Assembly (NCBI RefSeq): GCF_003952385.1
Contig: NZ_CP034444.1
Location: forward strand, 1,798,001 to 1,862,000
Length of the DNA: 64,000 nucleotides
Direction of reading: 5' to 3'
DNA from: Mesorhizobium sp. M1D.F.Ca.ET.043.01.1.1
GTDB lineage: Bacteria; Pseudomonadota; Alphaproteobacteria; Rhizobiales; Rhizobiaceae
Made by a program: the position numbers and the translations under genes. Position 1 is the first letter of the stretch, and the number at the start of each line of letters is the position of its first letter. The notes under the pieces were generated by a model. The model did not search any database. It had not been told where the DNA came from and worked only from the letters and a program-made list of their open reading frames with translations. Positions 18,293-26,395 of the stretch are shown piece by piece.

Positions 18293-19204
18293 ATGATTTC
18301 GTGGACTGGGCCCATGGTCGAAACCAAGAACAGGCGACTGGACATCGACGCACTTCGCGCTCTTCGGGCGATAAAGCTGCATGGCGGGGTGACGAGGGCC
18401 GCCGAGGCGCTGGGTCTGACGCAGTCCGCCGTGAGCCACAAGATCAAGCGAATGGAGGCCAGCCTGGGCTGCGAACTGCTAGACCGGCGTCCAGGCGGAG
18501 GCATGTTCACGACAGACGGCGAAGGGCTTCTGCACTATGCGGCGAAGATCCTCGGCCTTCACGACGAGGCTGTCGTCAGCTTCGCGAAATCTAACCTGGC
18601 AGGCCGCATTCTGCTCGGGTTCACTGAAGATACGACCTGCTCGGACCTGTCCCGCATCCTCGGTCGCTTCCGGCGCCTGCACCCCCAGGTGGCAATCCGA
18701 ACGAAAGTGCGCATGAGCCTGATGCTCCGGTCCATGCTGGAACATGGCGAACTGGACGTCGCGATTGTCCAGCTCTTCGCGCATGAAGTCCGGCCGACAG
18801 ATGTCGTGTTGTTCCGCGAAAACCTGCATTGGGTTAAGTCCCGCGAGCTGGCGCTGGAGGACGGGGCTCCCCTGCCTTTCCTGTCTTTTGATGACGACTG
18901 CTTCTACCGACGTTGGGCCATCGACATCGGTCAGGACGAAGGCGCGGAGCTGGAAACGGTGTTTGAGTGTTCCAGTGCCGCGGGCATCATCGCAGGCGTG
19001 CAGGCGGGTCTCGGGGTCGCGCTCCTGAGCGATCGTCACCTCCGCCCCGAGATGGAGATCATCAGCGAGCGCCTGCCTGCTCCGCCGTCGCTCGTCTACG
19101 TCGTGCGCCGCGCGAAGAAGGCGAGGAACCCCGCGTTGGAAAGCCTTGTCTTGGAGATCGACAGCGAGATCAACCGATACGGCAAGCTGGCGCTGGCAAG
19201 TTGA
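18293..19204 (+). CDS. LysR family transcriptional regulator
   Basis: A 303-residue LTTR. The winged HTH spans about residues 15-75 (LHGGVTRAAEALGLTQSAVS), followed by a periplasmic-binding-like effector domain. It probably controls the divergent EamA gene. The gap of 148 bases holds ACATGAC twice as a direct repeat but no perfect palindrome. ATG at 18314 is an alternative start, giving a more usual length before the HTH. The stop is followed by the partial ligD repeat at 19275. Confidence 0.92.
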   Translation: MISWTGPMVETKNRRLDIDALRALRAIKLHGGVTRAAEALGLTQSAVSHKIKRMEASLGCELLDRRPGGGMFTTDGEGLLHYAAKILGLHDEAVVSFAKSNLAGRILLGFTEDTTCSDLSRILGRFRRLHPQVAIRTKVRMSLMLRSMLEHGELDVAIVQLFAHEVRPTDVVLFRENLHWVKSRELALEDGAPLPFLSFDDDCFYRRWAIDIGQDEGAELETVFECSSAAGIIAGVQAGLGVALLSDRHLRPEMEIISERLPAPPSLVYVVRRAKKARNPALESLVLEIDSEINRYGKLALAS

Positions 19205-19274
19205 CGAGACACAAAGCGCGGCGGGTGCCGCCATGCAGATTGCGAAAGCTCACGCCGCCTCGGAGAAACGGCGT

Positions 19275-19400
19275 AACTAAAAAAGCAGTCCTGCGTTGGA
19301 TGCGATTAAGCCATTCCTCCTGAGCAAGGAACGGTGAGTGATCAAGCGAAAGTCAGTGGATGCGTCGAGCGCTCGTCGGGACCAAGCCGTTGTTTGACCG
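19275..19400 (+). repeat. Remnant copy of the ligD promoter and 5' end
   Basis: It aligns with 21077-21219: both contain AAGCAGTCCTGCGTTGGAYG, GCGATTAAGCCATTCCT, then a diverged CAAGCGAAAG coding start and a final TTTGACCG/TTTGGACCG. The ATG of ligD is lost here. It retains a GTAAC-N16-CGTT EcfG-like box (19273-19297). It precedes the RNase Z-like gene, so the pair rnz-like/yfcE-like lies between two direct copies. Confidence 0.8.
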
Positions 19401-19437
19401 CTTTGAGGCCTGACCGCTTGCGGGATAAAATATCCCC

Positions 19438-20347
19438 ATGATTTTCAGACTGACCTTTCTTGGCACCTCGGCCAGCGTACCCTCTGCCGAGCGAAATCAC
19501 CCTGCCCTGCTTGTCGAGGCCGGAGGCCAGCGAATTCTGATCGACTGCGGGGAAGGCACGCAGCGCCAGCTGCTGCGGAGCGGCGCCGGCTTCAGGCGGC
19601 TTCATCGCCTACTGCTCACTCATGCGCATTTCGACCATATCCTTGGAATCCCCGGCCTGTTCTCGGCGCTCCGGTTGCGACAAAGCGACGATCTCCTGAC
19701 CGTCCATGGAGGCCCCGAGACCCTTGAGGTCGTCGTTCGCATGCTCGCTGGTCTGTGGGGTGAAGGACGAGCGCCGATCCCACTAACGCTTGAGCCGCTG
19801 ACGCCCGGCCGGTTTTTCGACGCGGACGAATTCATGATCGACTGCTTTCAGGTTCGGCACCGCGACACGGACAGCTATGGCTTCGTGGTCGAGACACGAC
19901 CGCGTCGTCACCTTCGCGCCGAGCACCTGGCGTCTCTGGGCGTGCCAGACGGTCCAAATCAGGAAGGAACTGGTAGAAGGCCGGTCTATCACCCTCGCGG
20001 ATGGCCGAACAGTTGCTTCCGAAGACGTATTAGGACCGCTGGAAGCAGGCAAGAAGCTGGTCATCATCGGCGATACGGAGTCGACCGATGGGCTCGCGGA
20101 ACATGTCCGCGGCGCGGACCTTCTGGTGATCGAGGCTACCTTCCTGGAACGAGATGCGGCCATGGCGCGCGACTACGGTCATCTCACGGCTGCGCAGGCG
20201 GCATCTCTGGCAGCGATGAGCAACGTGAAGCAGCTCGTTCTGACGCATATCTCCGGTCGCTATGCCGACGAAGAAATCCTCGCGGAAGCCGTGCGGGCAT
20301 TTCCGAACAGCCGGATTGCGGCTGATCTCGATGTGCTCACCATATAA
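19438..20347 (+). pseudogene. RNase Z-like metallo-beta-lactamase gene with one frameshift
   Basis: ATG 19438 encodes an MBL-fold protein with CGEGTQRQLLRSG, the zinc motif THAHFDH and GFVVETRPRR. Near 19956-19958 (an AAA run) the frame breaks after SLGVPDGP. The next frame continues it with IRKELVEGRSITLADG, GDTEST, EATFLERDAAMARDYGHLTA and THISGRY, the usual C-terminal half of RNase Z. Removing one A restores a continuous protein of about 300 residues, the normal family length. RNase Z matures tRNA 3' ends, but divergent members have other phosphodiester substrates. It could be a real pseudogene, a sequencing error or programmed slippage. The next gene starts 9 bases after its stop, so they form an operon. 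Confidence 0.8.
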
Positions 20348-20356
20348 CGGCCGACA

Positions 20357-20824
20357 ATGACATTCAGGATAGGCATCATCTCTGACACGCACGGCCTGCT
20401 GAGACCTGAGGCGGAACTGCGCCTGGCCGAGGTAAACCACATCATCCATGCCGGAGACATTGGCAGTCCTGACGTTATTGCCGCGCTTCAGCAGATCGCA
20501 CCGGTTACCGCGATCAGAGGCAACGTGGATACGGCCGGGTGGGCTTCGACCTACGCCGACACGGTGTTGGTACGGCTGGCAGGCCGAAAATTCTACGTCC
20601 TCCATGATCTGAAAACACTGCAGGTCTCACCAGTGGCACTCGGTATCGACATGGTCGTGTCGGGCCACTCCCATGTGCCGAAACTCAAAACCGTTGACGG
20701 TGTGCTCTACCTTAATCCGGGGAGCGCCGGTCACCGTCGTTTCAAGCTGCCGATCACGCTTGCGACGGTTGATATCACGCCTGACGGTCTACAGCCGGCC
20801 ATTCACGATCTAAGTAGTGGCTAA
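20357..20824 (+). CDS. YfcE/MJ0936-type metallophosphoesterase
   Basis: A 155-residue calcineurin-like phosphodiesterase. Metal-binding motifs appear in order: ISDTHG, HAGDIG, RGNVDTA, then GHSHVPK near residue 96 and NPGSAGHRR. Family members hydrolyse phosphodiesters in vitro; physiological substrates are mostly unknown. It starts nine bases after the RNase Z-like gene, and both lie between the two ligD 5' copies. The protein looks intact although its upstream partner is broken. Confidence 0.9.
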   Translation: MTFRIGIISDTHGLLRPEAELRLAEVNHIIHAGDIGSPDVIAALQQIAPVTAIRGNVDTAGWASTYADTVLVRLAGRKFYVLHDLKTLQVSPVALGIDMVVSGHSHVPKLKTVDGVLYLNPGSAGHRRFKLPITLATVDITPDGLQPAIHDLSSG

Positions 20825-20940
20825 GGCGCGGGCTCAAGGCGATCGCATGCCAGGCGGGACGCATCCGGCTGAATGAACGCGTCCGCGCGCGACCAATCAC
20901 CTCAAGTTGACTTCTCGAAACGCGTGGAATGGAGAATTCG

Positions 20941-21048
20941 ACAATGCTTTCTATGCGACTTTCGGAGCGCAAACGGCAGACGTCGAGGGCACGTCATATG
21001 CTGCTTGACGGCAAATAGATCTGCCCTTTCTGCGGTTCAGGTCATCGG
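20941..21048. repeat. Dispersed ~108-bp intergenic repeat, copy B
   Basis: It aligns with 5354-5459 end to end, with shared TATGCGACTTTCGGAGCGCA (20952-20971) and a similar 3' half ending in GGTTCAGGTCATCGG. It sits just before the ligD promoter. Confidence 0.6.
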
Positions 21049-21074
21049 AGAACTGCACCCACCCCCCGAGCGTC

Positions 21075-21099
21075 GAAACTAAAGAAGCAGTCCTGCGTT
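21075..21099 (+). promoter_or_regulatory. EcfG-like promoter of ligD
   Basis: GAAAC (one mismatch to GGAAC) at 21075-21079, 16 bases, CGTT at 21096-21099. It lies about 43 bases before the ATG at 21142, and it is copied in the remnant at 19273-19297. Confidence 0.5.
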
Positions 21100-21219
21100 G
21101 GACGCGATTAAGCCATTCCTATTGAGTATGAGGCGGTGAAAATGACCAAGCGAAAGGCAGTCAATGGGTTGCGCGCTCGTCAAACGAAGCCGCCTCAAGA
21201 CCAAGCCACTTTTGGACCG
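21077..21219 (+). repeat. Functional copy of the duplicated ligD 5' region
   Basis: This is the partner of 19275-19400 and includes the promoter-like box, the leader and the first 26 codons of ligD. The two copies differ by point changes and small indels, so the duplication is not recent. Confidence 0.75.
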
Positions 21220-23028
21220 CCCAGTTTTCGGCCCGTCCAGCTCGCAAAGCTGGTGGACACCGTCCCCGCCGGCGATCGCTGGATCCACGAAATGAAATAT
21301 GACGGCTACCGCATTCTCGTCGCCGTGGGCGACGAGGAAGCGCGCGCCTATACGCGCTCCGGCCTGGACTGGTCCGGCCGCTTCCCCTCCATTCTGTCGG
21401 AAGCACGCAAACTCAAGGTTGGGTCCGCGCTCATAGATGGAGAGGCTGTTGTCATCGACGCCGAGGGGCGATCGAGTTTCCAGGCGCTCCAGAACGCCTT
21501 GAAGGGCGACCCCGCGAGCATCGATTTTTATGCCTTCGACCTGCTCGAGCTCGACGGCGAGGACCTGACGAGGCTTCCGCTGCTGGAGCGAAAGGAGAAA
21601 CTGGAGGAAATCCTGCCGCCGAAGAGCCCCATCCTTCGATACTCCGACCACATCCAGGGCCGGGGGGAAGAATTGCTGAACCGCTTCTGCGACGCCGGCC
21701 TCGAGGGAGTTGTCTCGAAGTTGGCGGATTCGGACTATGTCGGCGCCCGCGATGGAAGCTGGCTGAAGATCAAGTGCATCAAACGTCAGGAATTCGTGCT
21801 CGTCGGCTGGACGCCGTCGGACAAAGATCGCGCGTTTCGATCGCTTATCCTTGGGGTCCATGACGGCGGAAAGCTACGCTTTGCCGGCAAGGTCGGGACC
21901 GGTTTCGATACCGCCGAGATGGCGCGGCTGATGAAGATTATGGCGCCGCTCGAGCAGAAGGCCGCCACGGTCGAAGGACCGCGCGCAGAAGTTCGCGGCG
22001 CGCACTGGCTGCGTCCGAACCTTGTCGCCGAGATCGCCTACACCGAGATGACCAATGAAGGGACGCTGCGCCATCCAAGCTATCTCGGCCTGCGCGAAGA
22101 CAAGAAGCCGGAAGCCGTTGCGCTTGAGAGGGAACATCACACTGCGACGCTGCCGCCTCCCGCGACAAGCACGATCGCGATCAGCAATCGCGGCCGCGTG
22201 ATCTACCCCGAATCCAACATCACCAAGGGTCAGCTTGCCGATTATTACGCCGACGTCGCCGCGATCATGCTGCCCTGGGCCGGCAGCAGGCCGATCAGCC
22301 TTGTCCGCTGTCCGCAAGGCCGGGCGAAGAAGTGCTTCTTCCAGAAGCATGACGCCGGCAGCTTCGGCGACAAGGTCCATCACGTCGGAATCACTGAAAA
22401 GGACGGCCATGAGGAACCCTACCTTTATGTCGACGATGCCGAGGGGCTGATGACCTGTGTCCAGATGGGAACGATCGAGTTCCATGGCTGGGGAGCGCGC
22501 ATCGAAGACGTCGAGAAGGCCGACCGCCTAGTGTTAGACTTCGACCCCGACGAGGGGCTGGATTTCGAAGCTGTGCGCGCCGCCGCATTCCAGTTTCGGG
22601 AAATCCTGAAATCGCTGGGTTTGACGACATTTCCGATGCTGACCGGCGGCAAGGGTGTGCATGTGATCGCGCCGCTCACGCCCCGGGCCGAATGGCCCGA
22701 GGTGAAGGCTTTCGCCTCCAGATTGGCGCAGGCCGTCGCGCAGAGTGATCCCAGCCACTTCACCGCCGTGTTGTCGAAGGCGAAACGGAAGGGACGAATC
22801 TTTGTCGACTACCTGCGCAACCAGCGGGGCGCCACGGCAATCATGCCCTACAGTGCTAGGTCCCGACCGGGCGCTCCCGTCGCTGCGCCCATCACCTGGG
22901 CGGAAATGAAGACGATTGATGCGCCCTCGCATTTCCACGTCGGCGATGCTGCTGAATTGAAGAAACGCGCAGCCAGTAAATCTCTGGCGGGATGGGGTCG
23001 AGCCGACCAACTTTTGCCAAATCTGTAG
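21142..23028 (+). CDS. ligD: ATP-dependent DNA ligase LigD, ligase-polymerase form
   Basis: A 628-residue non-homologous end-joining ligase. The N-terminal ATP-dependent ligase domain (about 25-310) has the adenylated K52 in EMKYDGYR, then GEAVVID, FYAFDLLELDG, LEGVVSK and WLKIK. The C-terminal primase-polymerase domain (about 345-620) has the metal-binding pair in LDFDPDEG near residue 466, then GGKGVHVIAPL and FVDYLRNQRGAT. The phosphoesterase domain found in three-domain LigD is absent, and the order is ligase then polymerase. No ku gene is in the window. ATG at 21142 follows GAGGCGG; a GTG six bases upstream is also possible. The EcfG-like promoter suggests stress or stationary-phase use. 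Confidence 0.95.
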   Translation: MTKRKAVNGLRARQTKPPQDQATFGPPSFRPVQLAKLVDTVPAGDRWIHEMKYDGYRILVAVGDEEARAYTRSGLDWSGRFPSILSEARKLKVGSALIDGEAVVIDAEGRSSFQALQNALKGDPASIDFYAFDLLELDGEDLTRLPLLERKEKLEEILPPKSPILRYSDHIQGRGEELLNRFCDAGLEGVVSKLADSDYVGARDGSWLKIKCIKRQEFVLVGWTPSDKDRAFRSLILGVHDGGKLRFAGKVGTGFDTAEMARLMKIMAPLEQKAATVEGPRAEVRGAHWLRPNLVAEIAYTEMTNEGTLRHPSYLGLREDKKPEAVALEREHHTATLPPPATSTIAISNRGRVIYPESNITKGQLADYYADVAAIMLPWAGSRPISLVRCPQGRAKKCFFQKHDAGSFGDKVHHVGITEKDGHEEPYLYVDDAEGLMTCVQMGTIEFHGWGARIEDVEKADRLVLDFDPDEGLDFEAVRAAAFQFREILKSLGLTTFPMLTGGKGVHVIAPLTPRAEWPEVKAFASRLAQAVAQSDPSHFTAVLSKAKRKGRIFVDYLRNQRGATAIMPYSARSRPGAPVAAPITWAEMKTIDAPSHFHVGDAAELKKRAASKSLAGWGRADQLLPNL

Positions 23029-23084
23029 CCCCGCTCCGCGATTGGTAGCAAGACTGGACTAGGGCTCGCTACCTTGGCCTGAAT

Positions 23085-23109
23085 GGAACCTGCCAAGATT
23101 GGCCCCGTT
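23085..23109 (+). promoter_or_regulatory. Perfect EcfG-type promoter of polX
   Basis: GGAAC at 23085-23089, 16 bases, CGTT at 23106-23109: an exact consensus match. The expected transcription start falls at about 23116-23120, on or next to the ATG at 23120, so the message may be leaderless. Confidence 0.75.
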
Positions 23110-23119
23110 TGCCTCGACC

Positions 23120-24826
23120 ATGGCAAAAACCGATGCGCGGACAGTCGCCAGCCTCCTAAGGGAATACGCACATCGCACGTCGCTGCGCGGAGACAATCCC
23201 TATCGCACCAAGGCTTACTTGCGCGCGGCCGATAGTTTGGCAGTGTTGTCACAGCCGCTCGATCGGATCATCGCCGAGGGCGCCCTCACCAGAATCCCGG
23301 GGATCGGTGACGCGATCGCAGACATTGTGCGCAAGCTCTATGAAACGGGCACGCATCCACGCCTGGAGAAGTTGCGCGAGGAGGTGCCGGCCGGTGTGAT
23401 GGAGGTTTTTGCTGTGCCAGGGCTTCGGCCCGACAAGATCCTGAAGCTTCATCAGGCGCTCGGCGTGAACTCGTTGGCTGACCTCGAAGCCGCAGCAAAG
23501 GCAGATCGCATCCGGCCACTCAAAGGCCTCGGTGCTTCGCTTCAGACAAAGATCCTGCAGAACTTGGCCATCGCTCGAAGCGGCGAGACACAGCTTCACC
23601 TGCACAAGGCCGCGGCGCTCCTTGAGCATGCGGTCATATCTTTGAAGCAAGAGCATCCCGAGTTTTCGCGGGTGGAAATCGCCGGTGATTTCCGACGCGG
23701 TTGCGAACTTGTTGCCGACCTCGCGCTGGTCGCGCTTGGGAAGAAGCGGACCGAGACCGAGCAGTCCACTCTCAGGCTTGTCGTCACGGACAAGAAGCAC
23801 TTTGGCGCGAGCCTCCTCGAGGCCACCGGTTCGGCGGCCCACCTTGAGCAATTGAGGATGTCCGCAGCCGCGAGGGGGTTCGCGCTCAAATCCGATGGAC
23901 TCTACCGCGGCAGAAGGCTGATTGCGTCAGCGACAGAGGTGGAAATCTACGAAGCGTTGGACCTGCAGTTCATCGAGCCCGAACTGCGCGAAGGCAGAGA
24001 TGAGATTAAGCGGGCAGCAAGCCAGCAGCTACCTCCGCTCGTTCGGGACGAAGATCTCCATGGGATGCTGCATTCTCACACGACCGCATCCGACGGCACC
24101 GAGACGCTTGAGGCAATGGCTGAAGCGACACGTAAGCGCGGGTTCGAGTATTACGGTGTCGCCGACCATTCACAGTCTGCCCACTACGCGGGTGGACTCT
24201 CGTTGCAGGAGATTGCTGAACAGCACCGCGAAGCCGATCGGCTGAACAAAAAGTACGGTGGAGAATTTCGCATCCTCAAGGGCATTGAGGCAGACATCCT
24301 GGCCGACGGCTCGCTAGACTATCCGGATCACATCTTGAAGCGGTTCGATTTCGTTGTCGCGAGCGTGCACAGCCGCTTCAGGTTGCCTGAGAAAGAGCAG
24401 ACGGAACGTATCATTGCGGCAATCGCGAACCCCCTCTCGACAATCATCGGCCACATGACCGGTCGCCAATTGTTGCGTCGTCCCGGCTACGATCTCGATA
24501 TCGACAAAGTCCTCCGAGCATGCGCGAAATATGGCGTCGCTGTCGAAATCAACGCGCATCCGTGGCGGCTCGATCTCGACTGGCGGTGGCATCAGAAGGC
24601 ACTCGACTACGGCTGCATCTTCAGCATCAATCCGGACGCGCATTCAATCCGCGAACTCGACCACATGCATTGGGGTGTCGAGATGGCGCGCAAGGGAGGC
24701 GTCCCTAGAGACCGAGTTCTCAACGCGATGAGTCTGGCGGCCCTGCTTGCGCATCTTTCAACGCGCAAGTTTACGTCAAAGACCGGCGGCAAGCGCCGCT
24801 CGCCAGCGCGGAAAGCTGTCGCATGA
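23120..24826 (+). CDS. polX: PolX-like protein: family X polymerase fold plus PHP phosphoesterase
   Basis: A 568-residue protein. The N-terminal helix-hairpin-helix/8-kDa part (about 1-150) has LTRIPGIGDAIADIVRKLYE. The palm-like domain (about 150-310) has AGDFRRGCEL and EATGSAAHLEQLR. The C-terminal PHP domain (about 325-550) has the metal ligands in LHSHTTASDG, GVADHS, KGIEADIL, VASVHSR, GHMTGR and NPDAHS. The PHP site looks complete. The polymerase site does not: where PolX has GDIDLL and VDLR the sequence reads VADLALV and STLRLV, so two of three catalytic aspartates are missing. It may be a phosphoesterase with a structural polymerase fold. ATG 23120 was chosen over TTG 23099, which lies inside the EcfG promoter. 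Confidence 0.88.
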   Translation: MAKTDARTVASLLREYAHRTSLRGDNPYRTKAYLRAADSLAVLSQPLDRIIAEGALTRIPGIGDAIADIVRKLYETGTHPRLEKLREEVPAGVMEVFAVPGLRPDKILKLHQALGVNSLADLEAAAKADRIRPLKGLGASLQTKILQNLAIARSGETQLHLHKAAALLEHAVISLKQEHPEFSRVEIAGDFRRGCELVADLALVALGKKRTETEQSTLRLVVTDKKHFGASLLEATGSAAHLEQLRMSAAARGFALKSDGLYRGRRLIASATEVEIYEALDLQFIEPELREGRDEIKRAASQQLPPLVRDEDLHGMLHSHTTASDGTETLEAMAEATRKRGFEYYGVADHSQSAHYAGGLSLQEIAEQHREADRLNKKYGGEFRILKGIEADILADGSLDYPDHILKRFDFVVASVHSRFRLPEKEQTERIIAAIANPLSTIIGHMTGRQLLRRPGYDLDIDKVLRACAKYGVAVEINAHPWRLDLDWRWHQKALDYGCIFSINPDAHSIRELDHMHWGVEMARKGGVPRDRVLNAMSLAALLAHLSTRKFTSKTGGKRRSPARKAVA

Positions 24827-25019
24827 GGCTTGAGTTCCTGTCGGTACAATAGGCAACCGGTCTCGGGCGAGCCGCTGCCCGGTATGGTTGCTGGCGCCGT
24901 CAACGCTGGCGGCTGCAGCGGTCGCGATTGTTTTCATGGCCACCTGCCTCTTGGAGCCTCACGACTGGGGAATATTCCAATACGGCCGTCCCGGAGGCGG
25001 ATTTCTCCCTTCTAAGGAA

Positions 25020-25041
25020 AAGCCCGCGTCGCCGCAGGCTT
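25020..25041. terminator. Hairpin with AAGCC/GGCTT stem
   Basis: AAGCC, then GCG, a small loop, CGC and GGCTT form an interrupted stem just beyond the CsbD-like remnant on the minus strand. It is probably a weak terminator; there is no long T-tract. Confidence 0.4.
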
Positions 25042-25062
25042 ACTGATAGCTGATATCGGCAA

Positions 25063-25134
25063 TCAGGCTTTCTCGACGAGGTTCTTCACCGCGTCTTTGA
25101 CCTGACCCTTGGCAACCTGCGCCTTGCCCTTGGT
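25063..25134 (-). pseudogene. CsbD-like protein, C-terminal fragment
   Basis: On the minus strand KGKAQVAKGQVKDAVKNLVE runs into a TGA stop, matching the low-complexity repeat ending of CsbD-family stress proteins. A stop codon lies in frame just upstream, so only about 23 codons remain. Loss of a general-stress gene fits the surrounding decayed stretch 24827-25657, in which no intact gene is seen. Confidence 0.55.
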
Positions 25135-25320
25135 TTAGCTGTTCCGCCTAGGCGATTAATGTGCCGTAGTGCGCAATCTCGTAAATGCTCGCCCCGCTGC
25201 ACGGCGCGTGCGTACGAGGAAGCCGACCTTCGCGTCGGCGCAAAGGCGGGCGCGGCGAGCCCTCAAACGTTGGATTTGCAGCGCTCCCGCCGGCGGCGTG
25301 AAGTGCGCGGGACGGCGGCA

Positions 25321-25557
25321 GGCACCGTATCCGTCATAGACGCAGCCAAGCTACGGGAGGCTGCGCGGATCAAAGTCGGCAAGGCTCCCGTGCAGGTCGG
25401 CTTCACGCCGGACGGCAGCCGCGACTATGTCTCGCTCAGGGACGAGAACAAGGTGGCGGGGATCGATACTTCTACCCGCAAGGTGATCGCACGCATAAAA
25501 GTCGGACGGGCGCCCATTCAGGTGTACGCTATGCGGGACGCAAGCAGGCGCCGGTAA
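25321..25557 (+). pseudogene. YVTN-type beta-propeller fragment
   Basis: About 78 codons carry two YVTN-like propeller blades: GTVSVIDAAKLREAARIKVG, then APVQVGFTPDGSRDYVSLRD and KVGRAPIQV. Complete proteins of this type have many blades and a signal peptide; neither is present. The frame opens at 25159, but the part before 25321 is unlike protein. It is a remnant. Confidence 0.6.
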
Positions 25558-25657
25558 CATCCGTGCCAGTGGCGTCGACAATTTTAGTATTTTCCCCTTC
25601 CGAAACCCGCTACACCATCACGCAACCTGAGGCTAATAGCAAGCTCCCGACTCTGCT

Positions 25658-25966
25658 CTACATCGCCTTGTCCACCAGCGGAGCCTTACGCTTCGGCGGC
25701 ACATAGGACGTCACCACCTTGAGCGTGTCGATATTCACCGTTACAGGAACACCCAGGTTCACCGTCACAAGATCCCCGTCGATGTGTGTGACGTCGCCTG
25801 TCAACTCGATGTGCTGGCCTTTCTTCACCGTCGACGTCTTGTCGACGATCGAGTGCGGGAAGCCGTAGGAGGGGATCGAGACGCTGACGCGGTCTTCTGT
25901 CACGCGCCGGCGCACGGTCGCCGTGATCGCGACTTCATCGCCGACCTTGATCCTGCCCTTGCCCAT
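25658..25966 (-). CDS. Small conserved hypothetical protein, beta-rich
   Basis: A 102-residue protein starting MGKGRIKVGDEVAITATVRR, with alternating hydrophobic residues (ELTGDVTHIDGDLVTVNLG) that suggest a small beta-barrel of SH3 or OB type. No named family is recognised. Similar small proteins are, to my memory, found in Mesorhizobium. The ribosome site before ATG 25966 is weak. It stands alone between decayed genes. Confidence 0.65.
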   Translation of the reverse strand: MGKGRIKVGDEVAITATVRRRVTEDRVSVSIPSYGFPHSIVDKTSTVKKGQHIELTGDVTHIDGDLVTVNLGVPVTVNIDTLKVVTSYVPPKRKAPLVDKAM

Positions 25967-26092
25967 ACAAGGAGTCTGGGGCGGTCGGCCGCTTAGTCAA
26001 GCAGTTGCTAATATTTACGAACGGAGACGGAACCTACATTCGCCTTCTAGCTTATAGATGGCAGCGGTCATGTCCGCTTCTGGGTCCCAGAA

Positions 26093-26126
26093 AAGCCCGT
26101 CGCCAAGTCCTCCCAGCGACGGGCTT
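26093..26126. terminator. Strong 11-bp stem-loop
   Basis: AAGCCCGTCGC and its exact complement GCGACGGGCTT are separated by 12 bases. It sits in the gap 25967-26217, where no gene is seen. The AAGCCC...GGGCTT ends are like those of other hairpins in this region (27227-27256). Confidence 0.6.
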
Positions 26127-26217
26127 GTACTTGCATATCAAGCGAATCGGGACTGTTCCAAACCCTTGGCTCGAAACAAAAGCTAGCTTCAGCGGTTCCT
26201 CTTCATTGGAGGAACCC

Positions 26218-26394
26218 ATGTGCCCGGCAATCGACGATGGGGAAGAGAGCAAAGCCCAGCTAAAACTGTTGGCGGAGCGACTGAGGAGGGAGACTGGCAT
26301 CAGGGAGGAAGAGGCCAGGCGACTGATCGAGTCGATTGGAACCGATTGGAATTCGCTGCTTCGCGAGGCTAGGTTCCTGAAGGGGCGGCATTGA
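26218..26394 (+). CDS. Small hypothetical protein
   Basis: A 58-residue, mostly helical, charged protein with LKLLAERLRRETGIREEEAR. ATG 26218 has an ideal GGAGGA ribosome site. It ends one base before the start codon of the DUF768 gene, so the two are translationally linked. A longer frame upstream lacks a start signal. No domain is recognised; the C-terminal LIESIGTDWNSLLREARFL resembles small DUF3606-like helical proteins, but this is only an impression. Confidence 0.65.
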   Translation: MCPAIDDGEESKAQLKLLAERLRRETGIREEEARRLIESIGTDWNSLLREARFLKGRH

Positions 26395-26395
26395 G

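Noticed and set aside
26211..26236. GGAAC before the small gene at 26218
   Set aside because: No CGTT at the right distance, and the box overlaps the start codon, so it is not a promoter for this gene.
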